From contig NZ_CP092431.1 of the NCBI RefSeq assembly GCF_022385335.1, forward strand, positions 1,364,001 through 1,428,000: a stretch of DNA of 64,000 bases, read 5' to 3'. Under the pieces are notes generated by a model. That model saw nothing but the letters and a program-made list of their open reading frames with translations. It did not search any database and was not told where the DNA came from. The position numbers and the translations under genes are program-made. Of the stretch, positions 49,154-58,169 are shown one piece after another (the first letter of the stretch is position 1; each line of letters opens with the position of its first letter). This DNA is from Streptomyces deccanensis. Its GTDB lineage: Bacteria > Actinomycetota > Actinomycetes > Streptomycetales > Streptomycetaceae.

Positions 49154-50226
49154 ACAGCACGCGTGCGGTCGAGGTGGTCGTCATAGGGGCCGGCCAGGCG
49201 GGGCTGGCCGCCGCCCATCACCTGCGCCGCACCGGTTTCGAGCCGGAGCGCGACTTCGTGGTGCTGGACCACTCCCCCGCGCCGGGCGGCGCCTGGCAGT
49301 TCCGCTGGCCGTCGCTGACGTACGGCAAGGTGCACGGGATGCACGCGCTGCCGGGCATGGAGCTGACGGGGGCGGACCCGACGCGACCGTCCTCCGAGGT
49401 CATCGGGGAGTACTTCGACGCCTACGAACACACCTTCGACCTGCGCGTACGGCGCCCCGTGGACGTCCGCGCCGTGCGTGAGGGCGAGGGCGGGCGGCTC
49501 GTCGTGGAAACCTCGGACAGGTCGTGGTCGACGCGGGCGCTGATCAACGCGACGGGCACCTGGGACCGGCCGTTCTGGCCGCGCTACCCCGGTCAGGAGA
49601 CCTTCCGGGGGCGGCAGTCGCACACCGCTCAGTACCCGGGGCCCGAGGAGTTCGCGGGACTTCGGGTGATCGTGGTCGGCGGAGGCGCGTCCGCGACCCA
49701 GCATCTGCTGGAGATCGCGCCGTACGCCGCCGCGACGACCTGGGTGACGAGGCGGCCGCCCGTATTCCGCGAGGGACCGTTCGACGAGGGCGCGAGGCGG
49801 GCGGCGGTCGCCCTGGTGGAGGACCGGGTACGGCAGGGGCTGCCGCCGAGGAGTGTCGTGTCGGTGACGGGTCTGCCGCTCAACGACGCGATCCGGCAGG
49901 GCATCGCGGACGGCGTCCTGGACCGGCTGCCGATGTTCGACCGCATCACCCCCGACGGTGTGGAGTGGGACGACGGCCGCCGCGCGGACGCCGACGTCAT
50001 CCTCTGGGCGACCGGTTTCCGCGCCGCCGTCGACCACCTGGCCCCCTTGCGGCTGCGCGAGCCCGGGGGCGGCATCCGCGTCGACGGCACGCGCGCGGTC
50101 GCCGACCCGCGCGTCCATCTGGTCGGCTACGGCCCTTCGGCGAGCACCATCGGCGCCAACCGCGCGGGCCGTGCGGCCGTACGGGACATCCGGCGGCTCC
50201 TGACGATCGAACCGGCCGCCGCCTGA
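49150..50226 (+). CDS. FAD/NAD(P)-dependent flavin-containing monooxygenase-like protein
   Basis: This is a 358-aa single-chain flavoprotein. It has two Rossmann motifs, GAGQAGLAAA (about 13-22, FAD) and GGGASATQHL (about 175-184, NADPH), plus the ATG-type motif LINATGTWDRPF and the end region ILWATGF. This is the layout of class B monooxygenases/thioredoxin-reductase-like ArsO/CzcO proteins. In a sulfur-type operon it could oxidise a sulfur compound, but this is inference. It overlaps the ATPase frame by ATGA and ends 24 bp before the convergent MltG gene. Confidence 0.86.
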   Translation: MNSTRAVEVVVIGAGQAGLAAAHHLRRTGFEPERDFVVLDHSPAPGGAWQFRWPSLTYGKVHGMHALPGMELTGADPTRPSSEVIGEYFDAYEHTFDLRVRRPVDVRAVREGEGGRLVVETSDRSWSTRALINATGTWDRPFWPRYPGQETFRGRQSHTAQYPGPEEFAGLRVIVVGGGASATQHLLEIAPYAAATTWVTRRPPVFREGPFDEGARRAAVALVEDRVRQGLPPRSVVSVTGLPLNDAIRQGIADGVLDRLPMFDRITPDGVEWDDGRRADADVILWATGFRAAVDHLAPLRLREPGGGIRVDGTRAVADPRVHLVGYGPSASTIGANRAGRAAVRDIRRLLTIEPAAA

Positions 50227-50230
50227 CGCC

Positions 50231-50270
50231 CCGCGCCGACCGGCCGGACCTCAGCCGGTCGCCGGCGCGG
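50231..50270. terminator. Terminator hairpin between convergent monooxygenase and MltG genes
   Basis: Arms 50231-50244 and 50254-50270 pair fully except for a 3-base bulge (GGC), with a 9-base loop, overlapping the last codons of the MltG gene. Confidence 0.68.
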
Positions 50271-51138
50271 TCGCCGTCGAGGGCGAGGACGACCCGCTGC
50301 CCGGGGAGGCCGTCCTGCGGTTCCGGTTGAACTCGGCGACATTGCGCAGGTGTTCCTGGTAGTTCGCCGTGAAGCGGGTGTCGCCCGGCTTGACCGTGAC
50401 GAAGTACAGCCAGTCGCCCTGCGTCGGATTGACGGCGGCACGCATCGCCGCCTCCCCCGGGTTGGCGATCGGTGTCGGCGGCAGGCCCATGCGCCGGTAC
50501 GAGTTGTAGGGGCTGTCGATCTTCGTGTCGTCGACGGTGGTGTTCAGCGTGGAGCGGTTCAGCGCGTAGTTGATGGTGGAGTCCATCTGCAGCGGCATCC
50601 CGCGTTCCAGGCGGTTGAAGATGACCCTGGCCACCCGGCCCATGTCCTCCTCGGTGGCCGCCTCGGCCTGGATGATGCTCGCGATGGTGACCGCCTGATA
50701 GACGTTCATCGCGTTGCGCTGGGCCCCCGCCGTGACCTGACCGCCGTTGAACTTCTTGGTCGCGGTCTCGACCATGACCGCCAGCAGGGACTCGGGAGTC
50801 GAGGACTCCCGCAGCGGATACGTCGCCGGGAAGAGATAGCCCTCCGGATTGCCCTCGGCGTCCTCGGGCAGCGTCAGCTTGGCCTTGGACAGGGACTTCC
50901 TGGTGGATCCGGCGGGCAGTGCGAGCGCCTTGTCGACGGCTTCGTAGACCTGGCCGGAACGCCAGCCCTCCGGGATCACCAGGGACGTCGGGCGCTCGGC
51001 CGCGCCGTCACCGCCCCCCACGCTCAGCAGCGGCACCGCCACGGCGGTGGCCGCCACGACGGCCCCGGCCGCGATGAGGGCGGCCCGGCCCCGACGCGTC
51101 AGTCGAATCGTGCTCCGTGGCGGAGTGTTCATCTGCAT
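50251..51138 (-). CDS. mltG: Endolytic peptidoglycan transglycosylase, MltG family
   Basis: This is a 295-aa membrane-anchored MltG/YceG protein: short cytoplasmic start, one transmembrane helix (about 18-42), then the LysM-like and catalytic lobes. The catalytic Glu is in ASIIQAEAA (about residue 159). PEGYLFPATYP, MPLQMDSTINYAL and SPYNSYRRMGLPPTPIANPGEAA are the other family motifs. It cuts nascent peptidoglycan strands. It is shorter than the main Streptomyces MltG (which has a long N-terminal part), so it may be a second copy. It ends in a Ser/Thr/Ala-rich tail. Confidence 0.88.
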   Translation of the reverse strand: MQMNTPPRSTIRLTRRGRAALIAAGAVVAATAVAVPLLSVGGGDGAAERPTSLVIPEGWRSGQVYEAVDKALALPAGSTRKSLSKAKLTLPEDAEGNPEGYLFPATYPLRESSTPESLLAVMVETATKKFNGGQVTAGAQRNAMNVYQAVTIASIIQAEAATEEDMGRVARVIFNRLERGMPLQMDSTINYALNRSTLNTTVDDTKIDSPYNSYRRMGLPPTPIANPGEAAMRAAVNPTQGDWLYFVTVKPGDTRFTANYQEHLRNVAEFNRNRRTASPGSGSSSPSTATAPATG

Positions 51139-51191
51139 GCGGGCACGGTAACCCGCATATCACCTCAAACCTGGCATAACCCGGCATATCT

Positions 51192-53060
51192 TCATCTTGT
51201 CGGCTCCAGTTTCGGCACCTTGGCCACGTCCCGACCGGGCTTCAGCCGCGCGTCCCGCCGGACCAGCGCCGCGTACCGCCCGCCGCTCTGCAGCAGTTCC
51301 TCGTGCGTCCCGCGTTCCACGGCACGCCCGGAGTCGAGCACGACGATCTGGTCGGCGCCGCGAACCGTGGAGAGCCGGTGCGCGATGGTGACGGTGGTGC
51401 GGTTGGCGGAGAGCGCGTCGATGGCCTCCTGCACCGCGTGCTCGGTCCGGGTGTCGAGGGCGCTGGTCGCCTCGTCCAGGATGAGGACCGGGGGGTCGCG
51501 CAGGATGGTGCGGGCGATGGCGAGACGCTGCTTCTCCCCGCCGGAGAAGCGGTGGCCGCGCTCACCGACGACGGTGTCGTAGCCGTCGGGCAGGGCCGCG
51601 ATGTGGTCGTGGATCTGGGCCGCCCGCGCGGCCGCGTGCAGTTCCTCGTCGGTGGCGTCCGGTTTCGCGAAGCGCAGGTTGTCGGCGACGGAGGCGTGGA
51701 AGAGGTACGTCTCCTGCGAGACGACTCCGATGCCCCGGGCCAGCGTGTCGAAGTCCAGGTCGCGTACGTCGACCCCGTCGAGGGTGACCCGGCCGCCCGT
51801 GACGTCGTACAGCCTCGGCACCAGGCAGCCCAGCGTGGACTTGCCGGCGCCGGTCGGCCCGACGACGGCGAGGCTGCCGCCGGCCGGAACGGTCAGATCG
51901 ATGCCGTCGAGGATCGGACGTGACGTCGCGCCGCCGCCGGGGCCCTCGGCGCCGTCGGCGTCGTAGCGGAACTCGACGTTCTCGAAGCGGAGTTCGCCCT
52001 TGATCCGGTCGAGGTGGACCGGGTGCTCGGGCTCGGTGATGTCGATCGGCAGGTCGAGGTACTCGAAGATGCGCTGGAAGAGGGCGAGCGAGGCCTGTAT
52101 CTGGACGCCCGTGGACAGCAGGCTCACGGTCGGCCGGAACAGGTTCTGCTGCAGCGAGACGAAGGCGACGAGCGTGCCGACGGAGACGGACGGGCCGCCG
52201 AACTGGAGCGCGATGCCGGCGGTCCAGTAGATGACGGCGGGCATGGCGGCCATGACGACGGTGATGACGGCCATGCGCCAGCGCCCCGCCATGTTGGCCC
52301 TGACCTCCAGATCGACGAGCCCCTCGGACTCCTCGGCGAAGGACTTGGTGAGCGAGTCGGCGCGGCCCATGGTGCGCCCGAGCAGGATGCCGCTGACGGA
52401 GAGCGACTCGGTGACCGTCGCGGCCATGGCGGCCATCTGGTTCTGCCGCTGGGTGGTGATCTTCTTGCGCTCGTCGCCGACCCGGCGGCTTATCCACACG
52501 AAGAGCGGCAGCAGGAGCAGGGTGACCACGGTGAGGCGCCAGTCCAGGGCGACCATCGCGACGACCGTGGCGACCACGCTGGTGGTGTTGGACACCAGGG
52601 AGGTGGCCGTGGAGGTGACGGTCGCCTGCATGCCGCCGATGTCGTTGGCGATGCGGGACTGGACCTCCCCGGTCCGGGTCCGGGTGAAGAAGGCGAGCGA
52701 CATCCGCTGCAGTCGACCGTAGACGGCGGTGCGCAGGTCGTGCATGACCCGCTGGCCGACGGTCGTCGAGATCAACGTCTGCAGGACGCCGAAGATGCTG
52801 GTCAGCACCGCACTCACGATCATGCCGAGCGCCAGCAGGCTCAGCAGGCCGGTGCGGCCCTCGGGGATCGCGGTGTCGAGGATCTCCTTGAGGAGGAAGG
52901 GCGTGGCGACCGACGCGAGTGACGCGGCGCCGACGAGCAGGCCGACGATCGCGAGCCGACCGCGATAGGGGCGGAAGAGCTTCAGGATGCGGCGCACCTG
53001 TCGGGGCTGTTCACGCGTGTCGGCGGAGGGCGCCCAGGTGGCTTCGTGATCGGGATGCAT
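51192..53060 (-). CDS. ABC exporter with fused membrane and ATPase domains (MsbA/LmrA type)
   Basis: This is a 622-aa half-transporter: six transmembrane helices in residues about 30-330, ATPase in about 355-600. Motifs are Walker A GPTGAGKST, FSGGEKQRLAIAR signature, Walker B VLILDEATSALD, and switch His TIAHRLS. All catalytic motifs are complete, so a homodimer can work. It is divergent from a MarR gene with a palindrome between them, suggesting drug-responsive efflux. The ATG at 53060 is followed by a charged cytoplasmic start. Confidence 0.92.
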   Translation of the reverse strand: MHPDHEATWAPSADTREQPRQVRRILKLFRPYRGRLAIVGLLVGAASLASVATPFLLKEILDTAIPEGRTGLLSLLALGMIVSAVLTSIFGVLQTLISTTVGQRVMHDLRTAVYGRLQRMSLAFFTRTRTGEVQSRIANDIGGMQATVTSTATSLVSNTTSVVATVVAMVALDWRLTVVTLLLLPLFVWISRRVGDERKKITTQRQNQMAAMAATVTESLSVSGILLGRTMGRADSLTKSFAEESEGLVDLEVRANMAGRWRMAVITVVMAAMPAVIYWTAGIALQFGGPSVSVGTLVAFVSLQQNLFRPTVSLLSTGVQIQASLALFQRIFEYLDLPIDITEPEHPVHLDRIKGELRFENVEFRYDADGAEGPGGGATSRPILDGIDLTVPAGGSLAVVGPTGAGKSTLGCLVPRLYDVTGGRVTLDGVDVRDLDFDTLARGIGVVSQETYLFHASVADNLRFAKPDATDEELHAAARAAQIHDHIAALPDGYDTVVGERGHRFSGGEKQRLAIARTILRDPPVLILDEATSALDTRTEHAVQEAIDALSANRTTVTIAHRLSTVRGADQIVVLDSGRAVERGTHEELLQSGGRYAALVRRDARLKPGRDVAKVPKLEPTR

Positions 53061-53175
53061 GGGCTCCTACGGGAGGTGAGACGGGTGGGCGGCGGTGCGG
53101 GGTGACGACGAGGGCTGCCGGCGACTTCCGAACCTCCCCAACTGCCGGGAAATTCGGAGACTTGCGGAGCCTAGC

Positions 53176-53200
53176 TCATTGTTACCTATACTCACAATGA
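53176..53200. promoter_or_regulatory. MarR-type palindrome between exporter and MarR gene
   Basis: TCATTGT (53176-53182) and ACAATGA (53194-53200) form a perfect 7-bp inverted repeat with an 11-bp AT-rich centre. It is the most AT-rich spot in this GC-rich region and lies 25 bp from the MarR start, as expected for an autoregulatory MarR operator. Confidence 0.72.
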
Positions 53201-53225
53201 ACGAGGTCCTGATATTGTTCCCGGT

Positions 53226-53681
53226 ATGACCGACCCCGACGCCGACGGACTGCTCGCCGAGCAGTTGCTGCGGCTCACCCGCCGTGTGCACCGCATCCAG
53301 AAGCGCCACCTCCAGCAGAGCGGGTTGGAGATCACCCCGGCGCAGTCGCGACTGCTGCGCGCCCTCGCCCACTACGACACGCCGCCACGGATGGCCGATC
53401 TGGCGGAGCGGCTGGAGGTCGTGCCCCGTGCCGTGACCACCCTGGTCGACGCGCTCGAGGAGAGCGGGCGGGTCCGCCGGGCACCCGATCCCACCAACCG
53501 GCGGGTGATCCGGATAGAGGTCACGGACGAGGGCCTCAAGGTCCTCCGGGAGCTGCACCACGCACGCCGCTCGGCGGCGGAGGAGATCCTGGCGCCGCTG
53601 GCGGACGATCAGCGAAGCGTCCTCGAAGGGCTGCTGGACACGCTGGTCGACGGCGCACCGCCGACGACACCGCGCTGCTGA
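53226..53681 (+). CDS. MarR-family transcriptional regulator
   Basis: This is a 151-aa winged-helix dimer protein. HTH residues are DLAERLEVVPRAVTTLVDALEESGRV, with the wing DPTNRRVIRIEVTDEG. Helices at both ends form the dimer interface. It probably represses itself and the divergent ABC exporter through the palindrome at 53176, and is released by a phenolic or drug ligand. No Shine-Dalgarno is seen, so a leaderless mRNA is possible. Confidence 0.9.
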   Translation: MTDPDADGLLAEQLLRLTRRVHRIQKRHLQQSGLEITPAQSRLLRALAHYDTPPRMADLAERLEVVPRAVTTLVDALEESGRVRRAPDPTNRRVIRIEVTDEGLKVLRELHHARRSAAEEILAPLADDQRSVLEGLLDTLVDGAPPTTPRC

Positions 53682-53737
53682 GCGGCACCGCCGACGGGGC
53701 GGCACCGCTGAGCGTCAGCGCCGAGGAGGCGCGCACG

Positions 53738-53775
53738 CGAAGGGCCCGGCGCAGAGTGCTGCGCCGGGCCCTTCG
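53738..53775. terminator. Perfect 17-bp stem terminator between MarR and DctA genes
   Basis: Arms 53738-53754 and 53759-53775 are perfect complements with an AGTG loop. It lies between convergent genes and can serve both. Confidence 0.9.
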
Positions 53776-53805
53776 TGTCCGGGAAGAGGGATCCAGGAGC
53801 AGGGA

Positions 53806-55230
53806 TCAACTCACTCCGGTAGCGGTTTCCTTGACCTCCGCCTTGGAGAGGGCGGGAACCTCCGCCTCCACGGGCGCGCCGCCCTTCTTCACGGACTCGT
53901 CGTCCGTCTCCGCGGGCGCGTCGTCCTCCTCCACGAACTCGATCTCGCCGTCGAGCATCTTCTTCGCCCGGTCGGTGTCCAGCGCGCCCTCCCACTTGGA
54001 CACGGCGAAGACGGCGACACAGTTACCGAGCAGGTTGGTGACGACGCGCATCGAGTCCATGATGCGGTCGACGCCGAGGAGCAGGGCGACGGCACCGGCC
54101 GGGATGGCACCGAGCGAGGAGGCGGTGGCCGACAGCGCGAGGAAGGCCGAACCCGGGATGCCCGCCATGCCCTTGCTGGTCAGCATGAGGACCAGGACGA
54201 CGGTGACCTGCTGGCTGAGGCTGAGGTCCACTCCCACGGCCTGCGCGATGAACAGCGTGCCGATGGAGAGGTAGATGGACGCGCCGTCGAGGTTGAAGGA
54301 GTACCCGGTGGGCAGCACCAGACCCACGGCGTCGTCACGGGCTCCGGCCTGCCGCAGCTTCTGCATCATGCGCGGCATCACGGACTCGCTGGAGGCGGTG
54401 CCCAGCGCGAGCAGCATCTCCGCCCGGGTGTAGCGGACGAACTTCCACAGGCTCAGCCCGGTCATCAGCTTGAGCGCGACGCCCAGCAGCACCAGGAACG
54501 CGGCGGCGACGGCGTAGCAGAGGATGATCAGCTTGGCGTAGGTCTTCATGACGCCGAGGCCGTACTCACCGACCAGGTGGACCATCGCGCCGAACACCGC
54601 GAGCGGCGCCAGCTTCATGACGAAGCCGACGATCGCGAAGATGACCTCCTGGGCCTGCTCGATGGCGGGCAGGATCTTGGGCACCTTGGTGTGACCGAGG
54701 TGCAGCAGCGCGGCGCCGGTCAGGCAGGCGAGCACGAGCACCTGGAGCAGCGCGTTCTCGGCGAACGCGCCGATCGCGCTCTGCGGCAGCGCGTTGAGGA
54801 TGAACTCGCTCGTCGTCGGCAGCTCGCCGCCGGCGGTCTTCGCGTCGACCGCCGAGGTGTCGAGCTTCGAGGGGTCGACGTTCATGCCCGAGCCGGGGCC
54901 GAAGACATTGGCGGCGACCAGGCCGATGAGCAGCGCGGCCGTCGAGGCTATCTCGAACCAGATCAGGGCCTTGAGCCCGATCCGTCCGAACGCCTTCAGA
55001 TTGCCGGCCTTGGCGATGCCGACGACGACCACACAGAACACCAGCGGCGATATGACGGTCTTGATGAGCCGGATGAAACCGTCGCCGAGCGGTTGGAAGG
55101 TCGTGGCCGTGTCCGGCCACAACCTTCCGACGACGATTCCGAGCACAAGCGCGACTCCGACTTGCGCGAACAATGAGGTACGCAGCATGCGTGCGACGCG
55201 TCGCGGCAGGGACGGTACGGACTGCGGCAC
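53806..55230 (-). CDS. dctA: Dicarboxylate/amino acid:cation symporter (DctA family)
   Basis: This is a 474-aa membrane carrier of the DAACS (glutamate/C4-dicarboxylate) family. Typical features are the re-entrant hairpin motif ALGTASSESVMPRMMQKL (SSxxxLP-like), the NLDGASIYLS motif (NxDGxxxY) and GIPGSAFLALSATASSLG. It imports succinate, malate, fumarate or similar acids with protons or sodium. The end carries an acidic tail of about 50 residues (EFVEEDDAPAETDDES...) not usual in DctA. A GTG at 55230 with GGAGGAG upstream is chosen over an ATG ten codons earlier (55260) that lacks a ribosome site. Confidence 0.87.
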   Translation of the reverse strand: MPQSVPSLPRRVARMLRTSLFAQVGVALVLGIVVGRLWPDTATTFQPLGDGFIRLIKTVISPLVFCVVVVGIAKAGNLKAFGRIGLKALIWFEIASTAALLIGLVAANVFGPGSGMNVDPSKLDTSAVDAKTAGGELPTTSEFILNALPQSAIGAFAENALLQVLVLACLTGAALLHLGHTKVPKILPAIEQAQEVIFAIVGFVMKLAPLAVFGAMVHLVGEYGLGVMKTYAKLIILCYAVAAAFLVLLGVALKLMTGLSLWKFVRYTRAEMLLALGTASSESVMPRMMQKLRQAGARDDAVGLVLPTGYSFNLDGASIYLSIGTLFIAQAVGVDLSLSQQVTVVLVLMLTSKGMAGIPGSAFLALSATASSLGAIPAGAVALLLGVDRIMDSMRVVTNLLGNCVAVFAVSKWEGALDTDRAKKMLDGEIEFVEEDDAPAETDDESVKKGGAPVEAEVPALSKAEVKETATGVS

Positions 55231-55374
55231 GGGCACTCCTCCGAAGGGACTTTCTGTCATGCGGAAAAATGCTTCCGCGCTGATCACTATCGGGGAGCCG
55301 TCGCTCGCACAGAAGACCGCCGTGTTTCGCGGACGTAAATCATCGAACGGACGTCGCATCGCACGCCCGGGACG

Positions 55375-57009
55375 TCAACAGCCCTTGCGGTCCTGCGTCA
55401 GCACTCCCTGTACGGAGACCAGCGAACGGTCGTAACACCCGCCCGACCCGTACGTTCGGTAGCGCTCACTCGACGTTCCGACGGCGTGCCGCTGGTCGCG
55501 CGGTACGTTCGCCGTGTACGTGGCGTCACCCGTGTAGGTGTCGTCGAGCCGGGTCCATGCCGTGCGCCGCCCGCCGTGCGTCTCGGTGACCGTCGCCCGG
55601 TCGCCGAGCGTGAGAACGGTCCGCAGCCGGTCGCCCGCGCCGAGCGTGGTCGTTCCGTCCATCGTGTACGACCGCTGGACGCGCGTCGTCCGGTGGTTCA
55701 CGGTGACCGTCTCGTCGTCGCTCCACCGCGCGTCGAGCGCGTCGGGGTTCTCGCCGTCCGACCAGGTGTGCGTGGAGGTGTTGACGAGGCTGCGGCGGAC
55801 GGTGGTCGTGACCCGGCCGTGGGAGGTGTCGACATACCCGGCGACGGTCAACCGATGACTCCCCTCGGTGTCGAGACGGTGCTCCGAACCCGGTGTGTAC
55901 GTGGACGAGTTGACGAAGTCACCCTCCCGCACCTCGGTGAGGGCGCCGGTGACCCGCTCCCTCTTCTCGTCCTGCCAGACGAGGACGTTGACCGGGGTGC
56001 TCCAGCCGCTCTGCCCCTCGGGCACGCCGGCGACGGAGACCTCGATCCGGTGCGGGCGCCCGTCGTTGAGGAGTCCCGCGAAGGGGGTGAGGTCGTAGCG
56101 GAGCGGCTGGATGTCGAAGGCGCGGGGGCCGGGAACGACGTACCAGAGGAAGGGGTTGGACCAGCCGCCCGTCCACACGTTCGGGAACGGCGCGGCGATT
56201 CCGGCCAGTCGCCCGTCCACCGCGATCCGCACCTCACGGTAGGGCCCGTGGTCGGCCTTGCAGGAGTACGGCACCTCGGCGGGGACCGTGAGGTACCAGT
56301 ACTCCTCGCAACCACCGCCGGAGCCGGTCGCGTACACCTCGGCGATGACGCGTTCGCTGTTGCGCGGGGTGGTGAGGCCGGTGCCGTCCTGGAGGGTGAG
56401 GACGCGGTCGGGAACGGTCCTCGCCGTGCTCGCGTCGGGCCGACCGGCGTAGAAGGTCAGCGTGACCTCGACGTCGAGGATCCCGGTGTACGTGTCGTCG
56501 ACGACGTTGCCGATGAGCATCTCGACCGGCTGCTCGGTGCGCAGGGTGTCGCTGTAGCGCGTGACGTCCTTCTCCACGGACCACTCGATGCCGTCGGGCG
56601 AGGGCTGCGGGGTGGACGTCCGGAACACCTCGACGCCACCGATGTGCAGATACCCGAGTCGGTCGAACTGGCGGCCCTTCACCTTGCCGTCGAGCCGCAG
56701 GACCACCTTGCTCCATCTCTTCCCGCACTCCCCCGGCGGCGCGTAGCTCCCCCGGTACGGCGTGAAGTCCTTGAACTGCGCCTCGGCCACCGTCACTTCA
56801 CACGACGTCGTGTTCTCGGGCCGGGAGACGGGCGGAGCGGCGGTGATCGGATCGTGCCAGTCCGTTCCGAACTCGGCGGGGACGGCAGGTGAGGGGTTGG
56901 CGGCCGATTGGACGGGGGTGGCGGCCGATTGGGCGGGGGTGGCCCCGAGGAGGGTGCTCGCCAGAAGGGTCGCTCCGGCGAACATGGACATGATGATCCG
57001 GCTTCTCAT
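55375..57009 (-). CDS. Secreted peptide-N4-asparagine amidase A (PNGase A)-like protein
   Basis: This is a 544-aa exported protein. The signal peptide ends near TPAQSAA; a small repeat AATPVQSAANPS follows. The body has the two-domain jelly-roll pattern of PNGase A: VTVAEAQFKDFTPYRGSYAPPGECGKRWSKVVLRLDG, LGYLHIGGVEVFRTSTPQP and FLWYVVPGPRAFDIQPLRYDLTPFAG (in parts). PNGase A removes N-glycans from glycoproteins; in a soil bacterium the target would be plant or fungal glycoprotein. Cys-rich end (GGCYDRSL...RKGC) suggests disulfides. Confidence 0.82.
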   Translation of the reverse strand: MRSRIIMSMFAGATLLASTLLGATPAQSAATPVQSAANPSPAVPAEFGTDWHDPITAAPPVSRPENTTSCEVTVAEAQFKDFTPYRGSYAPPGECGKRWSKVVLRLDGKVKGRQFDRLGYLHIGGVEVFRTSTPQPSPDGIEWSVEKDVTRYSDTLRTEQPVEMLIGNVVDDTYTGILDVEVTLTFYAGRPDASTARTVPDRVLTLQDGTGLTTPRNSERVIAEVYATGSGGGCEEYWYLTVPAEVPYSCKADHGPYREVRIAVDGRLAGIAAPFPNVWTGGWSNPFLWYVVPGPRAFDIQPLRYDLTPFAGLLNDGRPHRIEVSVAGVPEGQSGWSTPVNVLVWQDEKRERVTGALTEVREGDFVNSSTYTPGSEHRLDTEGSHRLTVAGYVDTSHGRVTTTVRRSLVNTSTHTWSDGENPDALDARWSDDETVTVNHRTTRVQRSYTMDGTTTLGAGDRLRTVLTLGDRATVTETHGGRRTAWTRLDDTYTGDATYTANVPRDQRHAVGTSSERYRTYGSGGCYDRSLVSVQGVLTQDRKGC

Positions 57010-57097
57010 GGCCGGAGTTCTACGGTGAGTCGACAGCCCTCCGCAATGGGGTCTCCGGCCACAAGCGGGCACAGCCGTAACGGGCGTACCGGGTACC

Positions 57098-57955
57098 TCA
57101 GGCCTTCAACTCCGCCCTGTCCCCCATGACGATCACCGGGTGCAGGGCCGGGTCGAGGGTGCGCAGCAGGTACTCCATTCCCGACTTGGACAGGCTGACG
57201 CAGGCCGAGGTGCCGCTGCCGTGGTCCATGTGCAGCCAGATGCTGCCGCCCTTCGACTGGCCCTCGGGACGCGTCGGGTCGATCGGCGAAGTGCCCTTGA
57301 CCCGGTTGTAGTCGATCGCGATGACGTAGTCGAAGTCGTGCCAGTGCGACTTGGCCCAGTAGTGCGGCGCCTGGAACGACGCCGACCGGCTGTACGGCAG
57401 CTTGGCGCCCGGATCGGCCAGTACACCGCCCGCGTCGCTCAGGGTGAACACGCCCACCGGGCTGCGCTTGTCGCCCTCCCGATGGTCGGTGGTCCACCCC
57501 TTCTTGCCGTTGTGCCCCTCCCAACTGCGGGTCTTCTTCCAGGTGGAGCCGCTCTTCGTGTAGAGCACGACCGTGGCGTCGGCGTCGTTCCTGCCCTCCC
57601 CGTAGACGGCCACGACCTGGCGGGACTTCGCGGGGATCTGCTTCTGGAGACGGTCGCCGACGCCCGGGACACGGGTCGGGTCCGCGGTCCCGGCCGCGGC
57701 CCGGTCCGTCCTGCCCCCGGACTCCGCGGCGTTCGTGTCGGCCTTGGCTCCGTCGCTCGTCCCGCCCGAACCACCGCACGCCGCGGCGGACATCACCAAC
57801 GCGCCACAGACCACCACGGCGAGCCCGACACGAGCCGCGCCCCTCCTCGCACCCGCGTCGCCCGCGCCTTTGTCGTCCACACTGCCCGCGCCGCCCGCAT
57901 CGTTCACCGTGCCGGTTCGTCCCCGCCTCGTACCGCCTATTCGCATGCGGTCCAT
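57098..57955 (-). CDS. L,D-transpeptidase (YkuD)-family lipoprotein
   Basis: This is a 285-aa exported protein. The N-terminus has a basic/Gly-rich stretch then a hydrophobic core ending VMSAAACGGSG, a lipobox-like site. The catalytic domain shows IWLHMDHGSGTSACVSLSKSGME, with His and the nucleophile Cys of YkuD enzymes (SACVSL in place of SxGCIR). WTTDHREGDKRSPVGVFTL is the usual GDxxTPxG-like region. It would cross-link or modify peptidoglycan. The start could be ATG at 57955 or 57946; neither has a good ribosome site. Confidence 0.83.
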   Translation of the reverse strand: MDRMRIGGTRRGRTGTVNDAGGAGSVDDKGAGDAGARRGAARVGLAVVVCGALVMSAAACGGSGGTSDGAKADTNAAESGGRTDRAAAGTADPTRVPGVGDRLQKQIPAKSRQVVAVYGEGRNDADATVVLYTKSGSTWKKTRSWEGHNGKKGWTTDHREGDKRSPVGVFTLSDAGGVLADPGAKLPYSRSASFQAPHYWAKSHWHDFDYVIAIDYNRVKGTSPIDPTRPEGQSKGGSIWLHMDHGSGTSACVSLSKSGMEYLLRTLDPALHPVIVMGDRAELKA

Positions 57956-58169
57956 CGTCGCACCGCACACCGGACGCGGGCGCCCGCCGTCGCGCGCGTC
58001 GGGCCGCCCGTGGGCGGTCCAGGCCGAAACTTTGCCCGGCCCCGGAAAACCGTTTGCTTCCGACCACTCCGCGACGCGAACCTTGCACGGCCGGTCGCTG
58101 GACCTCGCCGCCCTTTTTCTCCCCACTTCTCCTCCCTCTCCCCACCTTGACACGAGCCTTTGGGACGTC

